A DNA stretch of 64,000 nucleotides. It comes from Limnoperna fortunei (lineage: Eukaryota > Mollusca > Bivalvia > Mytilida > Modiolidae). This document shows, piece after piece, positions 1 to 11,539 of this stretch (positions are counted from its first letter, which is position 1; every line of letters begins with the position of its first letter). The stretch is taken from assembly GCA_944474755.1 (NCBI GenBank), contig OX104114.1:82322623-82386622 (forward strand), read 5' to 3'. The notes beneath the pieces were generated by a model, which made no database searches, was not told the DNA's origin, and saw only the letters and a program-made list of their open reading frames with translations. The translations under genes were made by a program, and so were the position numbers.

Positions 1-49
1 ATCAATGTTCATTAAAATGTTGAAACTTTTTAATTTTTTTTTCTGCTAG

Positions 50-86
50 ACATTACTTCTTTGTCTTATGCAGAAACCAGCAAAAG
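50..86 (+). CDS. Possible small penultimate exon of the same gene
   Basis: A T-rich tract ending TGCTAG (to 49) is followed by 37 open bases and a donor AAAAG|GTAATG at 86/87. The last base, G, plus TG from the exon at 353 makes a valine codon, so the phases agree. A second AG at 71-72 (TTATGCAG) would give a 14-base exon in the same frame. The choice between the two acceptors cannot be made from sequence alone. Confidence 0.35.
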
Positions 87-352
87 GTAATGCATTACTT
101 GCCATAAAGTTAATTCACTTGAACCTTCTTTGTCGACATGAGATTTTATACAGTTTGAAATACAAAATTAGTAATGGGAGAAAAAAGTTATAAACAAACA
201 TATGAGATGTTGAATTGATTGTTGAAAGTTTCATTTAACTAGTTACCTAACTAGATAACTCATATCCCAGCACTTACTAACTTGCTGATCGACATAAACT
301 TTTTATGTCATGTAAATTTAGCAATATGATTCATATTATCTCCTTTTTTCAG

Positions 353-543
353 TGGCTCCACCTTTACATAGTGTGACAGATAAAGATGTAGAGATGTATT
401 CTAGTAATTTATTACATGTAGCTACTAAAGCCAAGGCGGATCACATTGAACAGTTACGGATGTTACGTCAGCCATGGTGGAAAAAACTTAGTGATGAATA
501 TCAGGATCAGGAATATGTAGAAGATGAACAGATCATATTCTAG
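353..543 (+). CDS. Last coding exon of an unrecognised gene (3' end)
   Basis: A pyrimidine-rich tract ending in AG at 351-352 precedes an open frame that runs to TAG at 541-543. The frame starts with two bases of a split codon, so this is an internal acceptor and not a start. The 62 or so residues are hydrophilic, with a helical-looking stretch (ATKAKADHIEQLRMLRQ), a WW pair and a very acidic tail ending DEQIIF. AATAAA lies at 564-569, just past the stop, so this looks like a genuine gene end. I do not recognise the family. The rest of the gene lies left of the window. Confidence 0.6.
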
Positions 544-563
544 ATCAGTGAATTAGTGGGTAG

Positions 564-569
564 AATAAA
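564..569 (+). terminator. Polyadenylation signal AATAAA of the left-edge gene
   Basis: A canonical AATAAA sits 21 bases after the TAG stop. A second AATAAA at 855-860 could serve a longer 3' end. The cleavage site is not visible. Confidence 0.45.
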
Positions 570-869
570 AACTTGGGAAGGGCTATTTTTTTATAGATAT
601 TATAAACAGTCGAATTAGGTCCTTGGTAACAATGAAGTAAACAGGGAATTATAACATTAATCATTTAGAAATGGCCTCAAAACCAATTAGTTCATTTGGA
701 TACTTTAAACCAATCTAAATTACTTAAATTTCAGATTTGCCATGTGAAAATATTCATATACACATATTAAATGCAAATAGTTTTTTCGTTTAAAATTTGG
801 GAAGCTATGGTCTAAAAATGAGGTATTTATCTCTTTTTAACATGACATACTGTAAATAAAAGTCATAAT

Positions 870-3855
870 TTTCTACATAGGTGAATTGTAGAAAGTTTTT
901 TCCAAACCTATATATACATTAATATTCTGGTACATACCAGCAATACTCCGTCCAAATGTTTACATACTTATAGAGACTTATATTTATTTATTGAATTGTA
1001 TATTTTTAATAAAAAATTAATTGTATGGTATTTTTTTAATTAATTGAATGTCTTCTTGGATATTTAGTAACATGTACCAGCAAGTAACAAACCAGTACAC
1101 AATGACAGTGATGTTTAGTATTTTTTATCTGGTTGTGGGTTTTTTGTTTGTTTTGATTGGGGTTTTACGCCTCTCACCAACTTAATGGCATCAAGTTTTA
1201 TTGGGAGTGAAAGCCAAATAAATATGTAAACTCAAAACCTTATGCAGAAAAACAGAACTGCTTGTGGCTTCTTTCTTGTATAACCATTTGGTTCGACGGA
1301 TTGTAAGCTTAGACAGAACCATATTACTCTGTAACTTGTGAGTTGTGTTAAAACAGAGTCGCACCACAGAATTTGATAGCCATGATCAAGATTATATTCT
1401 TTCTGCAATATCTCTATCAGCACCGTTAATAGCTACAAATCGTTGTTCAACTGGCCTTTGATACAACGATCTGTAAATTCCAACTGATGTGTTACTTTGC
1501 TACACTATGTACACAAATCTGCAGCCATTTAACAATGTATGCACAATAAAACATTACAACTTAATTAACAATCTAAGTGCTAATACGGACAGTTCTGATA
1601 TTCTACCACCCGTACCCATATCCAGTTTCAGGTATTGCTCCTTGCCAGAGACATTCCTGTTGACTTCTGTTGAAAACTGCCTTGGACCTTTCTTTTAAAA
1701 ATGTCTTTTATGTGTCCTCACATTTTTCTATTTTTCTTGTAAATATCTGGTGTACATGTTAGGTCTAATCCAACATTGTGGATCGGGATTCAGTCTCGTT
1801 GTCCATATCCATCATGTTTACCTGCGGTTTTAGGATTGCCATACACAGTAAGTACATTGTATTGGATATCATAATTCGAAATGACTACCTCTTACGTAAA
1901 TTATCATATATGTGACATAGGATGAAGATAAATAAAACGAGCACCACCTTGCCAAAATTAGAAATAAAACACGCAGACAAATTCCAATGATTGGGGGAAA
2001 AGAACATATAACCTTATTATGAAATCACTTTAAGTGTGGTGCTCCGTCTGGTAAGGGGAAATATTGTTTACAATGTGGCACAAGTTGTGTTACTTACGTC
2101 AAGTAGCCTGTTGTACTACATATTGAAATAATAAAGTTCTAGTAAAAGTTGTAAACAAAATAAAAGGCACGGTGCAATTCCATATTTTATATAACACAAT
2201 AGTACTTCCTCTGTGTAGATGCGTTTGTTATGAATATTCAATTTAGCCGGTTCGCAGCAAGGGTAACATTTTTAATGATCGGTCGTTTATGCCTCTGTGG
2301 CATTGATCTTGAAAATGAACGTATATTAAGACAAATAGATGTTGTCAATAGGAGTTAATGTCCTTACTTAACCATTTTAGTTTTGAAGTCAAACATTAAG
2401 TAAAAATCAGCTGAACACATCTAAAATTATCAACAAAGGAATATCTACAAACAAGTCAAACATGATTAAGTTGCAAATATACTCCATAAAAGGGTTCATG
2501 AATTTTCAATTTTTTTTCTATTTACTTTATTGTTTGGCTATTATCTAAATAATGAAATAATAATAATAATATAATAAAAACTGTTGAAAGCAAAAAATCA
2601 TAACAAAACAAAGTCTTGAAATAAGTCAAATGACAATCAGGTTCAATCGACTTTTTGAAGCATTTTTAAAGCACATGTAAATTCAATGGTGACAAAGACT
2701 GGTAAACTTATTTGCAGGTTCTTTTCTTGATTGTTGTGATATTTGGGGATCCTGTCAATTTGTTATAAGAAAAAAGCGCATACATTCCTACAAAAATTAG
2801 ATTGACAATTTTAGTCATTGATATCTATTGGCAGTAATTTTCTGATTATTTACGCTTTGTTCAGTTTTTCTCAATTAAGTATAGTTGTGAAGAGAAAGCG
2901 GCAGAAACAATTGGAATATTAGAAAAACTTAGCATTTAGAGCAAACATTCCCAAGAAGAGTAAATTTTAAAAACATATCTGCCGTGTAAACTTATTTGAA
3001 GGTGTTGTTTTATTGTTTGCTTTATATCAATAAATCCTATCAAGGGTGAATTGACAGAAACTGAATTATTTGTAGATATTATCTTGTTTATCATAAAGGT
3101 AACTGTTTTTATCTATTTGGTATCTTTTCCGAGATATTAGACCAAATTGAAAAAATATTATCTCAGTAATTTTAAGGACAACCACCCACATAAGGAGGAG
3201 TAAATTGACAATGACGGTTATATTAATTATTACTTGGTGGTCGGTATTTTCTTAATTATTACTAGATCTTGTTGTGCTGATCATTGTTTGCTGTTCACAG
3301 TTTCTCTCGTAAGAGCCACAAAATTCATTTTAATATTTTTTATTTCCCACCTTGTGCATCATTTATTTTTGTAGTATGTTTCTATATAATAAACTGTGAC
3401 TTTTTGTATTGTATATATCCAAAAGAGATAAAAAAAAAATAAAGGTTCCGCCGACAGTAAATATTTCAATTCCTTATTTTCATATTTTTCGTGTAATTGA
3501 CAACATATTTGAACTATTAAAAACTAAAACCTAGAATTAGAGTTCTTCTATTGTGAACTTTTCATGGCTTAACACCAATGTTTCATCTCCATCTTATGCG
3601 AATATTAAACGTGCAAATTATCAATACATCAGTAAATTCGTTATTATAGGACTTTCAAACATGTCTAGTTTGACGTTCACTATCAATATCTATTATCAAC
3701 ATCAACATGTTGTCAAGCTGAAATCGCCCTTCTTTCATAGCAGTGAAGATCGTTTCACGCGTACGCCTGGTTTATATTGTTCGAGTTTTTTTCCGACGCA
3801 GTCGGTTTTATTTTCATTTTTTACCCTTTGACCTCATGACACTTCACATCTCGAA
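870..3855. other. Intergenic DNA, no gene seen
   Basis: The stretch is AT-rich, with stops in all frames and only short chance open frames. It holds a small AAT-rich tract near 2560. No splice-supported exon, RNA gene or clear repeat copy was recognised. Confidence 0.5.
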
Positions 3856-3859
3856 AAAG

Positions 3860-5580
3860 CAAGTCATAATATCAGAAGCTATTGCAGAAAAGGCTCAAGC
3901 TAGGTATAATAACCTGTCCTTAACACTGTCAACTGTTGATGTTAAGGCGGCGTTTGATACTGCTCAACACACTATTCTCTTCGATAAACTCTTAGACCAG
4001 AAGTTTCACCCAGATTTATGGTTGATTATGAAGAACTTCTACACTGGGCTGTAGTCTAAGGTAAAATGGAATGGTGGATTGAGGGAAAGTTTCCAAATAG
4101 GCCAGGGCGGCAGACAGGGCGGTATCCTTCAACTCACCTCTATAAGATATTTGTACTCGACTCACTTAAAGAACTTGAGAACAACTCCATTGGTCTCCAT
4201 CTAGGCACCATCTACAGTGGAACACCTACCTGTGCGGACGATTAAGCTCTCCTTAGTTCCACTCCAGAAGAGATGCAAACCATGTTTAATGTAGTTCATC
4301 GATACTGACGACAACACCACTATGAGTTACATCCCTCCAAAACAAATGTTGTGGAATTCAACAAAAAATCTCAATCTAGCAATGAATGGACTCTTGGAGA
4401 AAGTTTGTTAAAACCATCTGTTTCTACTACCCACTTGGCCTGACTAGAACTAACAGAAATGAATCATCTTTGAATATTGAAGACAGAATTAAAGTAGCAC
4501 GGCGCACAAAATACTCTCTTATGAGCTCTGGGTTGCATGGATGGAACGGAATAGACACAAGAATAGCTTTAAATATCTACAATCTCTATGTTCTTCCTAA
4601 ACTTTTATATGGACTTGAAGCTATAACTTTACTTAAGATTGATATTGAATACCTGGAGAGATTCCACCGAGATTGTCTTCGTCACTTCCAATCCTTACCA
4701 ACTAGATGCGCAACTTCAGCTGTTTATTGTCTATACTGGGGGCTTTACCTATAGAAGCTGAACTCCACAAAAGGCAAATGGCACTTCTTTTCCAAATTTT
4801 AAATAACAAAAAGCTTCTCCAAATTGTTGAACGACAAATCTGTGTTAATTTTGATAATCAGAACAGCTTCTTCACAAGAATTGCATGCATCTTGGAACCA
4901 TATAAACTCCCATGTATTTCCAAGTTGATGGAAAACTTACTAAAGAAAGTAGTGTGGAAAAAGATGTTCAATCAGGCAATTAATAGCCACTGGAATTGTA
5001 CTCTTAAAGCAGAAGCAATAGAGAAGTCATCCCTAAAGTTTATTTCAGCTAGTCAGCTGGAACCTGGAAAACTACATAACATCTATAAGACTGTCAGTCC
5101 CACAATCCTGGATGTTCGTAAATGCTCAATTAAAGCTCGTATGACCACTAGAACAGTTCAGGTAGACCGACACTAATTTAGTTGGTATATAGAGAGTCCT
5201 ACCTGCAGGGAGACAGACACAAATTTAGTCGGTATATAGAGTCCTACCTGCAACCTCTATGGACAGGAGCCAGAGGATCTTCCACATTTTATTACGACAT
5301 GCCCAGCCTTAAGTGAAGTGCGACTAGAATCCTTTCCAGTGATCAAATCATATATCATACAATGTATTGGCATAGATGGATGGAAAGAATTCTTCAATAA
5401 CCGTCTGAGTATAACTAAACTCATTTTGGACTGTACTACCTTTAGTAATCTGTTCCAGAACAATAAGGTTATAATGGCCAACATAGAAACCTTAAGTCGG
5501 AACAACTTTTATAGACTACATGTAAATAGAACTAACATTCTGAATGTGGCTGCAACCACCTGTTGTATCTCCCCTGGTTA
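3860..5580 (+). mobile_element. Decayed non-LTR retrotransposon (LINE), reverse-transcriptase C-terminal half
   Basis: Open-frame pieces at 3743-4054, 4386-4754, 4706-5176 and 5318-5581 read as one broken LINE ORF2. The first carries the RT palm-A pattern VDVKAAFDTAQH. A second frame carries the catalytic box C-A-D-D at 4231-4242, followed at once by TAA, with a further TGA near 4306. Next comes the conserved thumb and linker region (KVARRTKYSLMSSGLHG, then VLPKLLYGLEAIT) and, at about 5240-5300, a C-x-C...H...C zinc-knuckle-like segment (TCN... DLPHFITTCPAL). Stops, frameshifts and a local duplication at 5165-5250 make it dead. The 5' half and endonuclease are missing. Non-LTR type is clear; the clade is not. 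Confidence 0.8.
5163..5252 (+). repeat. Local tandem duplication inside the LINE remnant
   Basis: Two copies of a segment of about 40 bases, gacac(t/a)aatttagt(t/c)gg...cctacctgca, lie back to back. They differ by a few substitutions and a 2-base gap. The duplication interrupts the reading frame between the thumb region and the zinc-knuckle region. Confidence 0.6.
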
Positions 5581-7156
5581 AACTTTTGACAAAGAATATA
5601 TTTTTAGATTTTAAAAAAGGGACTTATTAATATGGTGGTGATGGATATTCATATTTGATACTTCGTACAGAAGTGTGTTCCTACAACTGGAAGCTCATAC
5701 AGAGAAAAGAAAGAAAAGAAGTCACGTGATCGTAATTCTGTTTTTGATTAGTCAAAAACCAATTGGACGGGGGTTCGGAATAGAGTGGTAAATTGGACAG
5801 GGGTTCGGAACAGGTTTGTAAATTGGCAATTCACCTTTCAAATTGTGCACAATTATTATTAGATTTTACCCTATGTTTGTTTATAAAATTATTTCATAGT
5901 GCAATTTAAGAACGCTAGAGATGAACTGCAGTTTGTAAAATTTATATCAAACAACTTATACAAACATGTTAAATATTTGTTATTTGAAGTACAGCGAAAA
6001 TTAAAACGCATATTAACGCGCTGGATTTTTGCAGGCTTTTATGAGTGTAAAAAATACGAAGAGAAGAAATTCTATTATATTTCTTTAATAAATAGAAATT
6101 AACAATCATTTTATATAAATGTTGTTATAAAATCAAATGTCTTATTATTGTTCTCGGGCGTCCGTCGTAAACAACACATAGAGATGATACAGACTTGTGG
6201 ATCTAACTGTAGAGTATACTTTGCTTATTCAGCAAATTTTAAACTATAAACATTTTATTTAAAAATTTATAATATTTAATTTGTTTACATTACTGTATAA
6301 CTGCTTTGGTGCTCACAGAAAAACTTCATTTCTATATCTTAGGCAGTGTGTTTCAATGCATAATAACAATAAACGTTTTGGAATACATGTACACGCACAA
6401 CAAAGTGCATGTAGTTGTATGTAAATTATCAATTTAAGGTTAACTGTATGCTTAGTAAATCTGTTAATATCGAAAACACGTAAATAAAATAATCTGTTGA
6501 AATATAAAACACATATTAGGTTGGGGGGGGCACACATGTATAATTTCATAATTTCAAACTCGTTTCACATGGGACTAGTGTTAATTTATAATAGGTTCAT
6601 GATTTCTTTCACGTAGTAAAAAGTGTCCTTTAGTACTTCTCAAAAAAGATTTCCATCGAACATTTCTGGTCTATTGAAACGGGGAATTTGTATGACAATA
6701 ATGGCGATTCGTAGTTCAATGCATAACTCAATTTATATCTTTACTGCGTCGGTTATTTTTTTAAAGATAGTACTTGAATGTTTGATCGCGTGGTGAGTCT
6801 TTTACTTTATCTACGGTAAACTTGTTTGTCGTAGTATTTAGTGTCCTTATTGTATCCTTATCTCAATTGTTTTGATTCAGCCCCCTTCATAATATATAAT
6901 GCAGACCGGATAGACACATGATTTTGAAAACATTATTTGTAAAGAATTCCTGATTAAATTCAACACAATGAATAATTAAAAATTTACAACACAACGTACT
7001 GTTTCATTTCATTTCATTATATTGTTTCTCTGCGTGGGTTTTATACGGTTATTAAATATTATTGTATCCTGGTTATCTATTTTTATAAAGAATATTTAAT
7101 ATAAAAAGGATATGCAATTCATCCTCTCGTTACAAATAAAGGATATAAATATTTAC
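5581..7156. other. Intergenic DNA, no gene seen
   Basis: AT-rich. At 5758-5830 a short doublet (aattggac-ggggttcggaa, twice) recalls the iterated ends of the element at 48470-49013, but it is too short to assign. The 67-residue open frame at 5899-6102 has no supporting features. Confidence 0.4.
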
Positions 7157-7985
7157 ATTCGATTCTGATATCATATATATATATATATAAAAGTCTAAAG
7201 AGTCTACCTACCAGTAAGCTTATTAAGTTTCGGATCGACAAACATGACGATACAGCATAAACAAAAAATAATATACAAGTCTAGAAGATTATGCAACGAT
7301 ACAAATGACGGTGTTTCTTGTAAAAAATTTAGACAAAGACTGACCAACGAATGGCCTTAGTCATTGAATGTCAATATAAATAAATGACGTAAACAAGTCA
7401 TAACATATTGATCTTAAACTTTCTCATTTCCAACTTAACCCAAAATAGTTGCTTCCCGGTCCGCCAGCCGCGGACGGGCCGTGCTGTTACTTGGCTTTGC
7501 TCAAATATTCCAACAAGATGTAATAAAAATTACCAAGGTGACAAATTCATTAGTCCAGACGCGCGTTTCGTATACTTAAGACTCATCAGTGGCGTTTAAC
7601 TCTAAATGCTTAAAGTATTTTTTCATTTGGTGATGGAATAATATAAGTCCACTGGGATCGTGTAAAAACACAATACAGGTAGTTCAAAATATTAAATAAA
7701 AAAGTCTAAAGAGTCTACCAACCAGTAATCTTATTAAGTATCGGATCGACTAATATGACGATATAGCATCAACAAAAAATAATATACAAGTCTAGAAGAT
7801 TATGCAAAGATACAAATGACGGTGTTACTTGTCAAAAATTAGGACAAAGACTGACCAAGGAATGGCCTTAGTCATTGAATGTCAATATAAATAAATGACG
7901 TAAACAAGGCATAACATATTGATCATTTGTATCGTTGCATAATCTTCTAGACTTATATATATATATGATATCAGAATCTAATTTA
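7157..7985. repeat. Fold-back repeat cluster: two direct copies bounded by inverted ends
   Basis: A segment of about 223 bp occurs at 7190-7413 and again at 7701-7924 in the same orientation, about 90% alike by eye. The outer left flank reads attcgattctgatatcat followed by a TA run. The right end at 7925-7985 is the reverse complement of the start of the left copy, including tcgttgcataatcttctaga and atgatatcagaatct. The block is therefore a large imperfect palindrome with an internal direct repeat. Between the copies is the motif cagacgcgcgtttcgtatac (7557-7576). No transposase frame is present. It is probably a non-autonomous mobile repeat. Confidence 0.6.
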
Positions 7986-7999
7986 AATATATAGCCGAT

Positions 8000-8145
<146 letters not shown>

Positions 8146-8321
8146 CCAATCGGCCAATACTCTCTGTCAATAAAATTTTGTAACAATATACATGTTTAAT
8201 AATGATACAAGGAAATGTTGTATAAAATTGGTACAAAAAATCTCTTCCGCATGTCGATATTTGATTTGTTCCTGTTAAAAGTGTATATATAATATAGATC
8301 AGAAGTAAAACGTGAGCCAGT

Positions 8322-8654
8322 ATGGAAAGATTTACAATTGATCTATTAGAATTCAATTCTAAGGCGTACACATCCCTATGGATGATCCAAAATAAACTTT
8401 CACGCGATACAGTCAATTGTCTTGGGAAAACAAAAATACCAGAGATTGGACGTGTTATGAAAAAACCACATGTCTACTTATTAAGAAACCCACGATGTGC
8501 GGAAATACAAGAATTTCAACACATGCTTGTCAATGGAAACTATAAGCCCGAGAAATTAGAGAGGGTCTCGGCAATTGACTCGCAAAGGCCATATGCAGTT
8601 GTTTGCTTTTTGACACCATCAGGGCATCATGGAGAATGTCGACTAAGCTCAAAG
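8322..8654 (+). CDS. Exon 1 of the PA-domain gene
   Basis: It encodes 111 residues from ATG 8322 ([19 protein letters not shown]...) to donor AAAG|GTAGGT. A TATATATAATATA stretch at 8284-8296 could be a TATA element, but that would leave a very short leader, so an upstream untranslated exon is equally possible. No known domain is visible. Confidence 0.6.
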
Positions 8655-9878
8655 GTAGGTGTAAACTTCGTATAAAATAGAAGTAGTGCATTTATTCAAA
8701 GTTTATTTATCAAAGTGCAATGTCAATACAGATTTATGTCGTTATGAAGTTTAATGTATGTCGTATAGTATAAGGAAATAAACTACTATTAAGAATTGTA
8801 CATTTTAGGACCTTGATTTACTGGACACATTCCACGACGACTTGATGGACATTGAAGCAGTTTACATAGTTTGTGATAGTCGTTATTCTAACAAGTATGA
8901 CGCAAATGATCTGGACATGTTAAGTAGAGAAATACAGTTCCAGCTGCACGGCGATATAAAACAAAATATGTTATTTGGAAAGTTGTTTTTGTCAAATGAC
9001 AAACAAATTCCTGTACGTATTGGTCTTTGCCTAAAATTTAGCATCTTACACCAACTAGGACAAATACACACAAATATTCAGGTTTTTATCCAATCCATCG
9101 ATGACATTTTCTTCATCCGATCGGAAAACGTAAAGAAATTGCAAAATTTCATAAACCAATGTCTTATCAACTTCGCCCATAAAAGAAGACTTAGTAAGAT
9201 AGTACAATCAATGTGTCAACATTTATTGGAACCGGTGGATAATATGGTTCGTGGAAGAGTATTGCCTGGAAATATTTATGCTTTATTAAATAACCGAGTG
9301 GAATCAAAATTGCTAGATTTTCTGGACAAAAGACGTAGAGTAAGTTTGCACAAAAGGCAAGTCTCAGTCATGCAATTACGTAGTACAGCACCAATAAAAT
9401 ACAAAAGAGTAGCTTTAAAAATTACGCACAATGTGAAATATGTCTATCAGTCAGGAGAACAAGTAACTAACACGAACTCCGGACAAAAACCCACAGAACG
9501 GAATACAAGACGAAATTCTTTCAAACAAATCTGCCTTAAATGTTCGTCTGCACACGTTTGGAAGAAAAAAAAGTATACAAATATTGGCTGAGCAGTTGTA
9601 TTTCGAGTTTGTAAACCTTCTAAAAACGTCCTCAACAACGCTTAGAAGCAGTTTGGTTACTTTGACAGATAAATTAAGCGATGAAATTTCTAAGACTAAA
9701 GAAAGCTTACTTCTTCATGAATGGAAAACAGTTTCCGAAAGGTATGACTTGTAGTTCTTACGGCATTTCAAATACGTAACATTTTTGACAATATGTCTTT
9801 TCCATTACCACTTTTCATTGTATATGTAGTTTAAACATATATTATTAGTTAGGAACGCAATAGATTGGGCACAAGTAG

Positions 9879-9948
<70 letters not shown>

Positions 9949-11528
9949 TGATGATAATAATAATAATACAATGGTTCGACGGTGTTTTAAACTATAAAAG
10001 AAATTTATCGATTCGAATTATAGTGGATAACTAGGTGTTTAAATACATTGTTTTTAGCTACGGGTAACTTTTCTAATAATCGAATATTTATATTGTATTA
10101 TCACTTTATAATATATAGATTTCATAAATGTTTAAGAGTGTTCTTTATCATGTTTATATAACAGCTTCATTCAAACATAAATCAAGATTGTAACTACTCG
10201 CTCCATGTACAAAGTAATAGAAATTAGGTATTTTTTAAACGTTTTAAAGAGGCTTTTAAATCTCTTAATTGGAAAAAGTGCATTATGACGTGTCAATGAA
10301 AGCAAATATTGCTTTACATGCCCGCATTATATATTAAACAACATTCTGACAATGAATCTGTATGTAAGATAATTTGAATGATTTCTTTCAATCCTTTATA
10401 ACCGTTGAATGATCGTTTACGCGCAAATACCAGTTATGAAGTAAATTGAAATCGGTTGAGTTGAGTTGAGTAAACAGATTTTGAGAAAATAATTATGTGC
10501 ACTTATATGTTGAGCAATTAACAAATGAAAATATTTGTCAATGTCCAGACTAAAAGAAAAGTCATCATGACATCGAAAATGTACCACAAATTATCGACGC
10601 AAGATTGAAATATGTATTTTATTGTAGGAACTCCAAAGTGAAAGGTTTTGGATATGTTGGTGGCACGGTATGCATATACCTTAAACACAACGACAGGAAC
10701 GACGAAACAGAAGTATCAAACTACATAGAAAAGTACCTGGATCTTACAAAATACCCTGTTGACATCAAATTTAAACAGCTTAACATAACGCCATTTTCAA
10801 AACTACATCAAGGCAGCAAAGTACTTCCGTCAAATGCACCTGGAAAATATGGTACCCTTGGTCTTTTCCTAGAGGATACTAAAGGTGGATACTTTTTCAC
10901 CACTTGTGCCCATGTAATCGGTCAAAGTGAGTCGGCGTATTCAGCAGATGACAACTCAAAACTTGGGGACAATGTTTTTGTTTGCGATTCCAACTTGAAT
11001 AAAGATGATGAAATAGACTTTTCGCTAATTCAGGTGTCTCCAGAAAAAAACCTAACCTGCACATTTGGGCTAAAAGCATTATCAGGTGACTTTATAAAGG
11101 GGGAAATTTTTTACGGTGATATTTTAGAAATTTGTGGGTGCAGCTTTTATAAATGGGGTGCAACAGAACCGCACATACAACAAGGAAAATGTATAAGTTT
11201 TGAATCAATTGGTCAGTTACTTTTACTGAACATTGATAACAAGGATTTTGCAAAATCTGGAGACAGTGGTTCAATTGTTTGCATTGGCGATGATCTTGGA
11301 GTAGGACTAGCAGCTTTTGTTTTGGTTGGAGCAGAAAATGACAAAAACACAAAGAAAACTACGTATGCGGTGTACAAAGTGTCGGATGCTCTTGAAAAAG
11401 TAGCAGATATCAGATTAGATATAAAACCGTGTCTGAAACCAGAAATAAAAATTATACGTATATCAGCAACACCGGAAGATTTGCAGACTAGAAAACATTC
11501 TAACCGTGTTTTGGAGCCACGTCCATAA
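8322..11528 (+). CDS. Three-exon gene of unknown family with a C-terminal trypsin-like (PA clan) domain; apparent frameshift
   Basis: Exons are 8322-8654, 8809-9741 and 10628-11528. Junctions AAAG|GTAGGT to TTTTAG|GAC (phase 0) and AAAG|GTATGA to TTGTAG|G (phase 2) agree with the frames. The product is about 720 residues. The first 420 residues match nothing I know; they are mixed hydrophilic and hydrophobic with no signal peptide. Exon 3 has a chymotrypsin-fold pattern: FTTCAHVIG (His at 10911), EIDFSLIQV (Asp at 11016) and SGDSGSIVC (Ser at 11265), so a catalytic triad is plausible. In exon 2 the upstream frame ends at TGA 9589-9591. The frame that joins exon 3 is one base over, open from about 9465, so one base is gained or lost near 9460-9530. 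Sequencing error, a recent null allele or an unseen splice could explain this. Function is not known. Confidence 0.7.
8809..9741 (+). CDS. Exon 2 of the PA-domain gene, with probable one-base frameshift
   Basis: It opens [20 protein letters not shown] in phase 0. The first frame runs to TGA at 9589. The other frame runs from about 9465 ([17 protein letters not shown], then [14 protein letters not shown]) to the donor at 9742 and is the only one compatible with exon 3. The five-A run at 9485-9489 lies in the zone where the frames change and is a likely slip site. Amphipathic helices are suggested in the last third. Confidence 0.6.
9879..9968. repeat. (AAT)n microsatellite
   Basis: About 30 AAT units, with a short GAT-GAT-GAT interruption near the right end, lie in intron 2 of the PA-domain gene. 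Confidence 0.95.
10628..11528 (+). CDS. Exon 3: chymotrypsin-fold protease-like domain
   Basis: About 300 residues from the split AG|G codon to TAA at 11526-11528. The segment [19 protein letters not shown] leads to the His motif CAHVIG; then come EIDFSLIQV and SGDSGSIV, in the order and spacing of a PA-clan serine protease. The following [11 protein letters not shown] matches the last strands of such a barrel. The tail is basic and polar. There is no secretion signal, so an intracellular role is inferred. Activity is not proven. Confidence 0.7.
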
Positions 11529-11539
11529 GTAATTGAAAA

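Noticed and set aside
5899..6102. 67-residue frame with a possible acceptor at 5898
   Set aside because: Compositionally AT-driven, no neighbour exon in phase, no recognisable domain.
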